Made by a program: the position numbers and the translations under genes. The notes beneath the pieces were generated by a model. It ran no database searches and was not told the origin of the DNA. It saw only the letters and a list, made by a program, of their open reading frames with translations. A stretch of 64,000 nucleotides of DNA from Motacilla alba alba (lineage: Eukaryota > Chordata > Aves > Passeriformes > Motacillidae): NCBI RefSeq assembly GCF_015832195.1, contig NC_052020.1, forward strand, positions 9,244,254 through 9,308,253, written 5' to 3'. Shown piece after piece: positions 25,701-36,469 of this stretch (its first letter is position 1; every line of letters begins with the position of its first letter).

Positions 25701-26053
25701 GGCCCCTCTGTTCTGGCTGGGCCAGGAGGCTGTGCTGGGATGCTCCAGGTGGCCTTGCCCGTGGGCTGCCCACGTTGCCGTGCTTGCTTTGCTGCCTGCC
25801 CCGTTCCTGCCCTCCACAGGTACTGAAGTTGCTGCTGGTGGCCTGGGACCGGCGCCTGATCTTCGCCATCGGGACCTCCAGCACCACGGGCGAGTCGGAC
25901 ACGGTGATCTGGAACGAGATCCACCACAAGACGGAGTTCGGCTCCAACCTCACTGGCCACGGCTACCCCGACATCAACTACCTGGACAATGTCCTGGCTG
26001 AGCTGGCAGCCCAGGGCATCACCGAGGAGAGCCTGGCACAGGAGAAGGACTGA
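19385..26053 (+). CDS. DTX4: DTX4, Deltex-4 RING E3 ubiquitin ligase
   Basis: Nine exons: 19385-19595, 21923-22637, 23467-23528, 23667-23828, 23919-23980, 24209-24361, 25032-25193, 25473-25562 and 25820-26053. They give 616 residues, against about 619 in humans. The first WWE domain starts near residue 8 ([16 protein letters not shown]) and the second near residue 91 ([16 protein letters not shown]). WWE domains bind the Notch ankyrin repeats and ADP-ribose-type ligands. A Pro/Ala-rich linker follows (about 165-300). Then come [15 protein letters not shown], a Lys-rich [20 protein letters not shown] stretch and a RING finger from C406 (CTICMERL...CSHVFHLHC...CPTC464). The Deltex C-terminal domain ends AQEKD. 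Deltex-4 acts in the cytoplasm in Notch trafficking. In mammals it also targets TBK1 for K48 ubiquitination, which limits type I interferon. Exon 2 is very GC-rich. Confidence 0.97.
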
Positions 26054-26478
26054 GACCGTGGCGAGGAGGCAAGGAAAGGGTTGCCTGTGCCGGCACCTGC
26101 CAGGATAAAGCTGCTGGAGACACCTGCCTGGGGGCTTTTTCAGGAGCCCCCTGCTCCCAGTGGCAGCCACGCAGTGCCCCAGGCTGGCTGGGAATGTGGG
26201 AGAAGGTCCTTGCGGCCATCCCCTTCACTCCTGCAGGGCAGGAACATCCCCATATACAGCTGTGGGGCTTCAGGCTGGCTCGGCCACCCCTCTGGATGGT
26301 GTTCTGTCCTCGCTGTCACTGTGCTGAGGGCTTGGGGGGTGCCAGGCTCGCCTCTCTCCTCATCCGTGCCAGTCCCAGCCTGACCCAACACCCCTGCCAC
26401 CCACCTGGGGCTGGGACCTGGCTTGGGGTGGGAGCTGGGGCCACAGGAGTCCCCCTTGCTCTGCCTCGTCCCTCTGAC

Positions 26479-26498
26479 GTTCGTTCGTTCGTTCGTTC
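26479..26498 (+). repeat. (GTTC)5 tetranucleotide repeat
   Basis: Five perfect GTTC units in the DTX4 3' UTR. Confidence 0.95.
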
Positions 26499-27164
26499 TG
26501 TCCGGTACATCCCCCCTGGTCTCCTGTGTCTGTAGAGGTTGGGGGGCCTGGGCTGCCCCAGCTCCCCCCAGCCCTGCCCCCCGCTCCTCTTGGCTGTGTC
26601 TGAGCTGTGCCCTGCGGGGTCCCCGTGTCTGGGCTGCCCCTGCCTCTGCATGCCGGGGAGGGGCTGGTGGGTGGTAGGAAGAGTGTGTGTGTTGGGGGGG
26701 GACAGTGACGTCCCACCCCCCCTCAGTGGGTTCCTTGAACTGTTCGTATGGGGGCGTCCCCACGTTGGAGTTTCTATATACCTCGTGTTCTGGGGTTTTG
26801 TCGTATATATGTACATATAGGGGGCATCTGGGGAGGCGGCCTGGGAGAGCGTGGTGCTGCAGCCGAGCTGGGGCTGGGCACAGCGGTGCTTGGGGTTGGG
26901 ACAGGGGCTGCGGGGCCCCCCCACCCCGACAGGGCTCTGCCCCACGGGAGGGCTGTCACTTGTGGGTCCCCATGGGGCCAGGTGCGGGTGGGGTAAGAAG
27001 CGTCCCCCTTCCTGCCCCCGGAGAGGCCTTGGGGGGGTCTGCAGGGGAAGGTGCTTGCTGAGGGGTTGGCACGGGCTGGGCCAGGAGGGTGGTGTGGGTT
27101 GGAGAGTGTGGGTGATGGGGGTGGGGGAAGTGTGTTCCAAGGCTCTGGGGGTCCCTGTCAGCCC

Positions 27165-27270
27165 CCTGGGGTGACTGGGCCCCCAGGTGGAAGGTGTCCC
27201 TGCCCAGGGCAGGGGTTAGGAATGAGAGAGTCTGTGGGGTCCCTTCCATCCCAAACCAGGGGTTCACGGG
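27165..27270 (+). mobile_element. Degenerate CR1 LINE 3' fragment
   Basis: The motif order GGTGTCCCTGCCCAGGGCAGG, GGAATGAGAGAGTC, GGGGTCCCTTCCATCCCAAACC matches the CR1 3' end with several substitutions and loss of the terminal octamers. It lies in the sense direction in the DTX4 3' UTR. Confidence 0.6.
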
Positions 27271-27438
27271 GCCTCTCAGAGCCACCGGTGCCGGGTGCTG
27301 GGGGTTCCCTGGCCCTCTGTGCTGGTGGAAGGGGGGCCCATCCTGCTGTGCATCGTTCTGTTGTCGTTGCTGTTTTTCCTCTCCGTGGCCTGGAGGGTCC
27401 GTCACCCCCGCGGCCGCCCCGTGGAGGGGCCGGGGGTC

Positions 27439-27444
27439 AATAAA
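27439..27444 (+). terminator. DTX4: DTX4 polyadenylation signal
   Basis: This AATAAA lies in GGTCAATAAAGCGG, about 1.39 kb after the DTX4 stop, with GT-rich sequence (CCGTTGTCTTCTGTCAGTCATCTGTGTGG) within 60 bases downstream in pieces. It is the best end point for the main transcript. Confidence 0.65.
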
Positions 27445-27859
27445 GCGGATGGCAGGGGACTCTGGCGGTCCCTGCACGGCCTGGCCTCTCCGTTGTCTTC
27501 TGTCAGTCATCTGTGTGGCCAGGCGAGCCGGGGGCACTGAGGGCAGGGCCAGGCACCCCGAGTCCCCCTGATGTCCCTTTGCACCAATCTGTGCCCAGCC
27601 GCCTTCAGCGTGGGTTGTTATCTTCTACCTCAAGGGAGAAACCCTCTTTCCCCAGGCACACGCCCCTGTTTGGGTGGCTCTCAGCGGTGTCATTTCTCCT
27701 CCACTGCACGCCCTGGGTTTTCCCCAGTGCAGACAAAGCCTGTCTGGAGCTATGCAAAACCCTCTGGGCGAGAGGGGGGAGGGTCCCCCACCTCCGCGGT
27801 GCCAGCCCGATGGCTCTTACTGTGAGTAAGTCTTTCCACGACGTGACTTTTTTTTCCTT

Positions 27860-28079
27860 TTTTTTAATGCTCTGTTGACTACACGATGAGTTGCTGGCTG
27901 AAATAAAACTGCTCCGTGCCTCTCTGCATGCGTGTGTATATCTATCCCGATAGATATACATGGAGACGGGGGTAGCAGCTTGCAGCATGCAGGATTTGGG
28001 AGACAGCCCTCCCCGGGGCCCCTCCGCTCCCTCCTTTTCCCGTGGGTTTGGGGATTTGGGGCACAAGGGGAGGGGGCGC
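27860..28079 (-). other. MPEG1: MPEG1 3' UTR and tail-to-tail gap with DTX4
   Basis: On the minus strand the MPEG1 stop is followed within about 220 bases by an ATTAAA-type signal (the TTTAAT on the plus strand near 27858-27866). On the plus strand AATAAA at 27902 could end a longer DTX4 transcript, so the two transcripts may overlap at their 3' ends. The gap holds a perfect 12-bp inverted repeat. Confidence 0.45.
27935..27960. repeat. Perfect 12-bp inverted repeat, 2-bp spacer
   Basis: TGTATATCTATC (27935-27946) and GATAGATATACA (27949-27960) are exact reverse complements separated by CC. It is AT-rich in a GC-rich setting and lies between convergent genes. Confidence 0.95.
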
Positions 28080-30236
28080 TCAGGGCACCGTCCCCCCCAT
28101 CTCCTGCTGGTACCCCTCACCCACGCTCAGCACCGTGCTGTGCTCGGGGCTGGCGGGGGCCGGGGTGTCCCCTGTGCCCAGCTCGCGGTACCCCTTGGCC
28201 CTGTAGCGCCGGTGGCCGTACCAGGCCGTCCCCAGGCCGGTGGCCAGCCCGGCCAGCACGGCCACGGTGACTCCGGCCACCTGTCCCCCTGACAGCCCCC
28301 CGCCCCTGACCATTTCGGCCGCGCGCTGCACCTCCTCCGGCCGTGCCAGCCGCCACACGTGGCTCTGGCCGTCCCTCACCCAGGTGCTGTCCCCGTCCCG
28401 CACCAGCAGCGTGTCCACGGCCGGCAGGCTGGCGGGGGGCCGGGTGAAGGGGGGCAGGCGGGCGGGCGGCAGCGAGCCCCCGGTGAGGAGCCCGGCCTGG
28501 ACGCAGAACTGCACCTGGCAGCTGTCGCTGATGAGTGCCAGGTGCTGGCTGAAGCCCGGGGGACAGCCCTTGGCGTGGGGGTCCTCAGCCGTGCCCCGGT
28601 GCTGCCCGGCCAGGGGGTTCCCTGCCTGGCAGCTGAAGAAGCCCCCGAAGGGCACCGCATACGTGGCCCCCGCCTCGTAATCCTGGCTCACGCACACTCT
28701 GAGCTCGCCGAAGAGCTTCAGTGGGAAGAACTCCGAGGGACAGGACGGGGCTCCGGTGATGGGGTTGGCGCCGTGGGTGCTGAACAGCCCCCCGAAGAGG
28801 TATCCCGAGTTCGGAGGCACCGGCCCATTGGCGGCACACCAGTAGGCACTGAACTGCACCCGGGAGAGCCAGAAGACGTCCTGGCACTTGCGGTGGCAGA
28901 AGATGCCCAGGGTGCACTTGTTGTGGCACTCCAGGTGGCTGTGACCCTCCTGCCGCTCCTGCACGCCCAGCAGCACCGGGGTGTAGCCGGCGGGGCAGGA
29001 GAAGGCCCCGGTGAGGGGGTTCCTCTGCTCCAGCGCCCGGCAAAGCGCGCCGGTGTCGGGACCGCCCAGGCCCACGCACTCCTGGAAGACTCCCCCAAAG
29101 GTGAAGTTGGCCATGGTGCCCTTGCAGGAGCCGTCGTCGGTGTTGGCGTGGAAGTTGAAGTTGGGCGAGGAGGCGTCGGTGCAGCCCGGGGCGGTGTTGA
29201 AGGTGTAGTAGCGGCGGATGGCGAGCTCCACCCGCCGGGCCACCCTCCGCACCGTGGGCACCGGCAGCTCCGGCAGCGCGCTCGGCTTGATGAAGTAGTA
29301 CAGGGGCAGCCCCGAGCGGTCCAGGGCCACCAGCTGGTTTTGAATCCTCTCCTGCCACGTCTTCAGCGTGATGCCTGGGTAAAAGGGGGTCCCACCGATG
29401 CTCTCCACCCTGGAGTTGGTGCGGTTGTCCAGGTACTGCTTGGTGAAGCCCGAGCTGACGTCCAGGGATTCCTTGGTTCCCGCATTGACGATGCTGTGGA
29501 AGGCCACGCCGGCCGAGGCGGTGACGGTGCTCCGCGTGGCCCAGCTGTCCTTCAGGAAGGTAGCCTTGATCTGGTCCTCCTGCACCAAGGTGGCTCCTGC
29601 ATCCACGGAGGTGATGGTGTGGGTGCCGTAGTTGAGCACCAGCACCTCGGCCAGAAAATCGGCCATCTGCGTCTGGTTGTTCTCCAGGTGGCTGGCGATG
29701 GTCAGCAGCTGCTTCTTGAAGGCCTTGTCCAGGGCCGCCTCGGGGTCGATCTTGGCGGTGTAAACCAGGTTCCTGACTTGCACCCGGGTGGTGACAGCCT
29801 TGTCTCTCACCTGGTGGGTCTTGGTGCGGTGGAAGTCGCTGGAGAATTTGCCGTTGATGGAGGAGAAGAGGGACAGCTCCAGGTTGATGGAGGCAGAGGT
29901 GATGCTCTGGTAATCCTTCCAGGACTCGATGATCTCGGAGTTGATGTCCAGGTTGCTCTGCTTGCGGGGGATGGTGAAGATCTCATCTGGGATGATGTAA
30001 GATCCATCCTCTGTGGTCTTGCACTGTGAGTAGCCCAGGTTGATGACTCTGCCCATATCCAGATTCCTGAGGTTATCCCAGCCCCCCCCCGGCAGAACTT
30101 CCAGGCGTGAGAGCTTCCCGGTCTCGCTGCACACCCCAAAGCCCGAAGAGGGCGAGAGTTCCTGGGACTGCTCAGCCCCTGTCACCCACGCCAGCAGTGC
30201 CCAGGTGAGCGAGGCCCCCCAGAGCCCCCAGCCCAT
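28080..30236 (-). CDS. MPEG1: MPEG1 (perforin-2), macrophage pore-forming protein
   Basis: An uninterrupted 718-residue reading frame. Mammalian MPEG1 also has its coding region in one exon and is about 716 residues. A signal peptide is visible ([20 protein letters not shown], cut near residue 21). The MACPF domain covers roughly 30-360 and carries the signature [15 protein letters not shown] with a nearby acidic TVT-type segment. Cys-rich sequence follows from about 350 ([20 protein letters not shown]), then the paired MPEG-specific P2-type region ([47 protein letters not shown]). A transmembrane helix lies near 648-671 ([19 protein letters not shown]), followed by a 47-residue cytoplasmic tail. 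The protein sits in macrophage endosomes and phagosomes, where proteolysis releases the ectodomain to form pores in engulfed bacteria. The 5' flank has GGAA-type ETS/IRF-like motifs near 30325-30345, fitting myeloid expression, but this is only suggestive. Confidence 0.97.
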   Translation of the reverse strand: MGWGLWGASLTWALLAWVTGAEQSQELSPSSGFGVCSETGKLSRLEVLPGGGWDNLRNLDMGRVINLGYSQCKTTEDGSYIIPDEIFTIPRKQSNLDINSEIIESWKDYQSITSASINLELSLFSSINGKFSSDFHRTKTHQVRDKAVTTRVQVRNLVYTAKIDPEAALDKAFKKQLLTIASHLENNQTQMADFLAEVLVLNYGTHTITSVDAGATLVQEDQIKATFLKDSWATRSTVTASAGVAFHSIVNAGTKESLDVSSGFTKQYLDNRTNSRVESIGGTPFYPGITLKTWQERIQNQLVALDRSGLPLYYFIKPSALPELPVPTVRRVARRVELAIRRYYTFNTAPGCTDASSPNFNFHANTDDGSCKGTMANFTFGGVFQECVGLGGPDTGALCRALEQRNPLTGAFSCPAGYTPVLLGVQERQEGHSHLECHNKCTLGIFCHRKCQDVFWLSRVQFSAYWCAANGPVPPNSGYLFGGLFSTHGANPITGAPSCPSEFFPLKLFGELRVCVSQDYEAGATYAVPFGGFFSCQAGNPLAGQHRGTAEDPHAKGCPPGFSQHLALISDSCQVQFCVQAGLLTGGSLPPARLPPFTRPPASLPAVDTLLVRDGDSTWVRDGQSHVWRLARPEEVQRAAEMVRGGGLSGGQVAGVTVAVLAGLATGLGTAWYGHRRYRAKGYRELGTGDTPAPASPEHSTVLSVGEGYQQEMGGTVP

Positions 30237-32190
30237 GGCCGAGCCGGTGCTGGGCCCTCACCAGTCGGAGCGGAGGGAGCGGAGCTGGGAAAATGAGCTG
30301 GCTGAGGGAATTGACAAAAGGGAAAGGAGAAGTGAGAACTGGGGCACGTGAGAAATGACAGAGTGGAAACCGAGACCAGGGGGTGGGGAGCAGGAAGGTG
30401 TCTGTCCCTCCTTCTGCCCCACCAGGGACTCTGCAGCCTCCTCTGCCCCACTGCCGTCCTTCCCGCAGGGTCTGCAGCGTCACCGGCCGGGGACAGCACC
30501 TCCCGCTCGGGAATGCGGAGCCACAGGTGCTGGGGACTCTGATCCAGCTCCTCCCAGCTGCTGCCTGGCTGGGCTTCAGGCTCAGCAGCACAGGGCAGGT
30601 GCTGCAAGTTTTGGGGAATAAACAGTTAAGGAAGTTTCTGCTGTGAAAACGGTGACTCTTTCCATGTAGACAGATTCACTTCCCCTGGTTTTGCTCCCAA
30701 GTTCCTCTTTGCAGGACACTTCTGCCTGGGAGGAGGCTGAAGTGACAGCTGTGATGGAGGCGTAGTGACCATGGATGCCTGTGGTTTTTGGGCAGGACAA
30801 TGCTGGGAGTGGGGGGTGAAGGGATAACAGGAACACCATCGGGGATGTTCTTGCTGGCTCCAGCCCCCAGAGCAGCCGGAAAACCCTCGTGCAGGGATTC
30901 TCACCTGCACTAGGATGTGCAGGCTGTGTGGTCACCTCACCTAAAACCCACCCACCGTGCCATGGAGGCGGTGGAATGGCGCAGTTTTCCCCCCCAACAC
31001 TTCGAGGTGGTGCTCTGGATTAACCTATTCCTGCCTTGCTTCCAATGGGGAGATTCCCATCAGTCCCACAGCATCTCTCCTGGCCAGGGGTCCCTCCCCA
31101 CAGTGTGACAGCAAAAACCCCACAGCTGAGGGTGAGCAGGGGTCTTGGGGATGGAGATTTAATGCCATCAGCTGGCAGCTGTGCCATTCAATTGCTGCAA
31201 AAGGAAATCCAAGACTTCTCCAGAGGGACTGTTTTTCCTGGGTATGTGTAAACAGAGACAGCTTTTTACCAACAAGCGAGTGAGGTTTGGGGCTGTGTTT
31301 CCAGTTTAAATTTCCAGGCTTTATTTCAGCTCCCCTGGCTGGGCCAGATGTGCAGCAGCAGTGCAAGGGCCGGTGCTGCCGGGTGGCTCTGGGAGCACGG
31401 ATTCCATCATGGCCCAGCCATGTCCAGGAAGGCCTAGGGAAGGGATCAGACATCTCCTGGAACTGAGGAGTCCTCTGCCTGGAGTGGAGCGGGAACGTGG
31501 TGAGGCCTCGGGGGGACGATGAAACACCACTCTTGGGGACACTTCCTGTGCCATGGGGCAGCTGCCAGCCTGTGGGACAGGAGCTGGGGGACTGCAACAC
31601 TTTGGGGGGCTGCCCTGGTCTCGATTTCCCCCCCTTTTTTGGGGGTATGTCCACGTACTTCTTATGCAAGCATTGAGCTGCTGGTGAGGGCACGTGGACT
31701 CGTTTTGTGCCTTCTCTGGGGGTGAGGAAAAAGAGAAGTGTGTCAGTCTGCAAGGTGCTGGTGTCATTTGGGGCACCCCAAATGTGGCGGGGGAGCCGGT
31801 GAGCGGGGAATGAGGGGGAAACAGGTGGGATCCCCACAAAAAAAGGGAGGTTATAGCCCCCAAATGCCTGAAAATTCATTTATGTGTCAAACAGTAGAAA
31901 GTGTAAAGAGTCTCGTTTTTATATCTATAAAAACCGTTGTTTATTTCAAGATAAATCTACTGTGTTATAGACAGGATTTCAGATTGTAAGGAATTCTGAA
32001 TATGGATCTATATGGCTTGAAAATAAAAATACAAGGTTTTAGGTATATAAATGAAATTAAAAAGGGTTTGAAATAGTTATACAAGATCATCTGTTCGAAG
32101 TACCTAGAAAGAGCTCTGTGTACGCGGAGTTCGTTCTCCCTCCTCCCGCTGGAACTCCCGAAATGCGGGATCTGGGATTCACCGAAGTTG
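30237..32190. other. MPEG1 5' flank, no gene seen
   Basis: The first few hundred bases are the probable MPEG1 promoter and 5' UTR. Beyond that no exon or repeat is recognisable. From about 31.86 kb to 32.1 kb the sequence is AT-rich and contains many short A/T words (for example ATAGTTATACAAGATC), in sharp contrast to the CpG island that follows. Confidence 0.5.
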
Positions 32191-32199
32191 GGATTTATT

Positions 32200-32580
32200 G
32201 GCACCCCTAAAACCGCTGCGCATGCGTGGTGGCAGCGGCACCCTCAGTGCTGCCGCCTTGTGGACACACCCGGTACTGCAGCTCCGAGCGCTCCGGGCTC
32301 TTCCGCGGCTCCGCCGGCACCGGGACCGGGACATGGAGCTGGGCCGGGACAACGACGGGCACTGGCCGTGCGAGGCCGCGGGGCCCTCGGTGGGGGCCGC
32401 TCCCGGCAGGAACCGCGGGCGCGGTGCCGGGAGCGCAGGCGCGGAGCCGGGAGCGGCCATGGCGGGGCCCGGGGAGCGGCGGGGCCCGGCCGGGGGCACC
32501 GGGAGCGGCGGCGCCGGGCTCGGAGGTGAGCGGGGAACGGACAGCCCCGAGCGGGGACCGGGGACGGGCCGGAGTCACCG
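32200..32580 (+). promoter_or_regulatory. CpG island with NRF1-like site and possible first exon
   Basis: CpG-dense sequence starts abruptly after an AT-rich flank. CTGCGCATGCGTGG at about 32215-32228 fits the NRF1 consensus (GCGCAxGCGC type). An ATG at 32332 opens a frame ending in a good donor (GGCTCGGAG/GTGAGC at about 32525). The encoded peptide is Gly/Ala/Arg-rich and matches nothing I know, and no downstream exon is recognisable. Part of the island (GGGAGCGGCGGCGCCGGGCT) also occurs near 36770, so it may be a diverged relative of the CpG islands at 36.5, 39.7 and 48.9 kb. Confidence 0.5.
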
Positions 32581-32649
32581 GGGGAATGGGGGGAGTCGGT
32601 GTCCCGATGAATGGATCCGAGTTGCCGGGGAGGGCTCGGTGTGCCGGCG

Positions 32650-34462
32650 GAGGGAAAGCTGGTTAAAGGATAAAGAGGCAGAGGAACAAGTGTGGTGACT
32701 CCCCCGGCTCTCTGACAGAGCAAACCTTCCAGTAATCCCAGCACACCTCTCTGAGAGACTCTGGGATCATAAGGTTTTCCAACAAAGCAAAACAAACACA
32801 GAGACGAGGGAATAGGCTGCCAGTTAATAATGATTTGATGGGTGTAGGAATGATTCTTGGATGTTTCATGCTCCTTTTAACTCCAGGAATAATTTTTGAA
32901 TGATTTCTTTAACAAACTAAATTTGAGAATTCAAATTTGAGAGGAAATGGTGCAAAATAAATGCATGGAGAGATCATGGGATCCCAAAATGGTTTCAGTG
33001 GGAAGGGACCTTAAGGATCATCTCATTCCATCCCCTGACATTCCATCCAGAGCCCAGGGTGCTCCAAGCCCCATCCAGCCTGGCCTTGGACACTTCCGGG
33101 GATGGAGCAGCCCCGATTTCTCTGGGTTTTGGGCACAGGAGGGAATTTCCAGCAGGAGCTGAGGCGTTTCCTTTGCTCCGTGCAGCCCCAGCAGGGCTGT
33201 GGGGGGCAGAGGATGTGGGAGCAGGAGCTTTGCCCGCTGCCCCGGGGGAGTCTCTGCTGTCCCAGCCCCAGCAGAGCAAACGTTTGTGGTTTAAATCCCC
33301 TTCCAAGGAGCTGCCAGGGCAGGGACGGGAACGGGCCAGGAGCGGGGATGGTGCCAGGCACGGGGGTGACATCCAGAGGGTGCCACCGGTCCGTCCCTGC
33401 TGCCCAGGCTGGCAGGAGCAGGCTGGGGACTGTCCCTGTGCTCGCTCTGCAGGATGAGGAAGCCAAGCCTGGCGAGAGGAAGATGAGGAGGTGTGGGAGG
33501 ATGGAGACAGCGGCCACCAAAGGCTGGGGAAGGCACAGGTCCAGGTAGGAGATGCTGCCTTCCAAGGAGAGGGACTTGTCTGTCCCAGTGGAATCTGGGG
33601 CATGGGGCCAATGGAACAAAGGGTTTGATCACATTTTCTTACTCAGGTTCTCATGTGCCTTAGGAGGTGTTTGTGGAAAGGTCATTTTAGTGTGTTTGCA
33701 CTGGGTTTGAAGGAATGGGACCCCTGGGGCAGAAATCCCTGCACAACTTCTGTGCCCCTCCATGGCTCATCTGAGCAGTCCATAGGCTGGGCCTCCTGAT
33801 TTCCTCCTTCTCCAGGCTCTGGATGAAGTCCTTCCTTTCCCAAAGGAGGGGAAAGGCAGCACGATGTGAACCAGAGGTGGTGCTTTTGGAAAGCCCCTCC
33901 AGCCTGGGAAGGTGCTTTTGGCTCCAGACACATTCCCAGAGCTCAGGAGGTGAGGCAGAGATTCCTTTCCTTCCTTCCCTGCTGCACTTTGGCTTTTTCA
34001 GGGGTCTCTGGGGCCTGAGGGAGAAGTTCTTTGTCACTCCAGGGCAGAATTAGCCCTGGTCCCACTAAAAGCAGAAGGAATAATTTGATCCTTGGTTTTG
34101 GATGCACGTTTTCTGTTTTCTCTCTGTTGCTGACACCGTGTGGTGAAGCAGTAGCTCCCAACCTTTTCAGTGCTGCTCCCAGTTTTGTTCAGAGCTGGTA
34201 AACAAGAAACAGTAATTTGCTGCCCTGTGGTAATTGGATTAAGGACAAGGCCTCCCTCTTTGTTTAATATTCCAGAGAAAAGCTGCCAAGGAATAAAGCA
34301 AGAGCTTCCCCTGGTGAAAACCTGCCCAGTCCCACGCTGGGTTTGCACCCACACAAAGCTCAATCCCTGCTGGAATCCCAGTCACAGCCCCCAGATCAGT
34401 GTGCAGTTTAAGGTCTCACAGCCTGACCAGGACAATCTCTTGCCTCTGGACATGGAAAATCA
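32650..34462 (+). repeat. Inverted segmental duplication, left arm
   Basis: The stretch can be read again on the opposite strand at 46165-47832. Landmarks shared in reverse order are GGTTAAAGGATAAAGAGGCA (near 32660), the embedded CR1 end near 33.0 kb, ATTTAAATCCCC-type sequence near 33.29 kb, GCAGAAATCCCTGCACAAC near 33.73 kb, GGTGAAGCAGTAGCTCCCAA near 34.14 kb and CCTGACCAGGACAAT near 34.43 kb. Divergence is a few per cent by eye, with indels. The left arm has about 160 extra bases near 34.18-34.36 kb. No gene is encoded; the long frames here follow the duplication. Confidence 0.92.
32975..33130 (-). mobile_element. CR1 LINE 3' end, minus strand, inside the left arm
   Basis: Reading the minus strand gives the CR1 order ending GGTCCCTTCCCACTGAAACC and ATTTTGGGATCCCATGATC. 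It was already present when the arm was duplicated, because the same fragment is in the right arm. Confidence 0.8.
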
Positions 34463-36400
34463 GTTTTGTTGTTGTTACAGCACCAGCTCAAGGTAATTAT
34501 GCAGTGGTGGAATGGTTTTTAAGTTGTGCACACGGAGGAAATTCGCTGGAGCAGCCAACACTGCTCTGCCTTCATGGGTTTGGGATCTTGATTTGTGGGT
34601 GTGAAATCTCCTCGCAGAATCCTCTGAGGCTGAGACAAAGACAAGGAACCTTCTGAGATGGAAAGAGCCAGAGCAAGTTGTTGTGGGAAAGGAAAATTAA
34701 AGATGGTAAGTGCTAAAACCTTTGTTCTTCCTTTCTCCTGAGCTCTGTACTTGGGAATGGGTCAGTTCTGGAAATTTCCTGGAGACACTGGAGAATGATC
34801 CCTGCTCTGCTGAAAAATGGGAAAACCCCAGTGGCAATTGCAGCCCCTGAGGGAGGGCAAAAAGAGCAGGACCTCAGTCTGTGAGGGCGGGAGAAATAAG
34901 GGAGGGACGGAATCCATGGATCATCCTGTGCCTCAGGGCACCGGGAAAAGCCCCTGACTGAAAATCTGAAGTGCTGTTCCCCAGGGAGCCTGGGAATTGG
35001 GCTCATCCCAGCTTCCCTTCCAGAGCTGGAGGAACAGCCCAGAGTGCTGTTTGAGACATTCCTGACTGGAACTGGGCCCGACTGGGCACTTCCCTGTTTT
35101 CCTGTAGCATGTGGGCCGTAACATGAACTGGCTCCAACAGGGCCCAAGATCACTCTGGGAGCCAGACAGGGATCACTTCCCCGAGCCAGACAGGGAAGGA
35201 GATCTTCACCCACGCTCCCAAAAAGCTGAGAAGGAAAAACACCTGCCTGCAGCTGGCTGCAGCACCTGGAGCTCTGGGGTTTCTGGCACACTCAGGGGCG
35301 TGGGATAATGCCAGAATCATTCAAACCTTGGGAATAATGGAATTAATAGCACCCCTTGAGCTCCTGCCCATCGGCCACTGGCTGCACATGGCTGTGGAAG
35401 TGATGGAGGCATCCCGGGAATGCTGACTGTTTTTCCCTTGCTTTGGCAATCTGGTCAGCAAAAATACTAATTGAGCTCTTCCAGCAGAGAAACATTTAAG
35501 CAAGAGGTGCTGAAAAGAATTGGAGTTTCTGATTTTAAGTCTCCAACTGGATTGTCACTGGTCCAACTTCCATGGACTGGTCACCGTGGCCAGGTAGTGT
35601 CCAATCCTGCTGGAATGCACTGGACCAGGATGTCATTTTCATTTTATGCTGGTAAAGACTCTGGGTGACCCCCAGTGACTGGAAGGAGCAGACTGGGCTC
35701 CCAGGGCACCAATTCCAGGGGTTCTGTTTTTGGGAATAGCACAGGAGCCTTTCCCTTGCCCAGAGGAGCAGCCAGTGCCTCCCTTAGTCCACAAATCCCC
35801 AGGATGGACCACAGAGAAAATAACAGGAATGTGGGAATCCCCCACACTGGGAGTTTGTGGTGCTCTGGATGACATTTGGGATGTAAAATGTTAAAGGGGG
35901 TGTGGAGGGGCTTCTCTCCTTTTTATTGTCATTGTTATCACTGCTCTTGTTGCTACCACTGCTATGTGCTGTCATCAATATTAAATTATCATGTTTGTCT
36001 TGGTTTCCATTATTAAACTGTTCTGATCTCACTCCCTGAGCTGGGTTTTTGTCTCTGGTCTCTTCCCCATCCCACTGGGGGCGAGGGAGCTGCTGCTGGG
36101 GCCCGGCTGGGTCCGCCCATGGCCCAGGGCACTTCTGGGGGCTCCGAACGCGACGGACTGGGGCAGTTCTGGGGCTCACAGAGAGACACCCAGTGCTGCG
36201 TTTTGGGGGCTCAAAACTGGGCTCATTTGGCCAAGTACAGAAAGAGACACTGAGTCCTGGTTTGGGTTTGTGGGGCTTGAAACCAAGGTGCCTCCGACAG
36301 CATTTGGGATCTCAGAGAGACCAAGTTCTGCATTTTAGAGGCTTGAAGCAGAGCCCATGTCCTGTGTTAGGGAGGTCTTGAAACCGGGGTCGGTCAGCCA
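34463..36400. other. Spacer between duplicated blocks, no gene seen
   Basis: No exon, CR1 end or tandem repeat could be recognised. Near 35.93-36.03 kb there is an AT-rich patch with TTATTGTCATTGTTATCACT. Sequence then turns CpG-rich from about 36.1 kb. Confidence 0.5.
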
Positions 36401-36469
36401 GTGTTCGCGCTTAAACAAAAGAGATTTAAGAGCTGCATTCTGGGGGGCTTGAACGAAAGGCCAAATGCC

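Larger units (their letters stand above)
26054..27444 (+). other. DTX4: DTX4 3' untranslated region
   Basis: Non-coding sequence from the stop to AATAAA at 27439-27444. It contains a (GTTC)5 microsatellite and what looks like a decayed CR1 end. A second AATAAA at 27902-27907 may extend the transcript into the gap before MPEG1. Confidence 0.6.
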
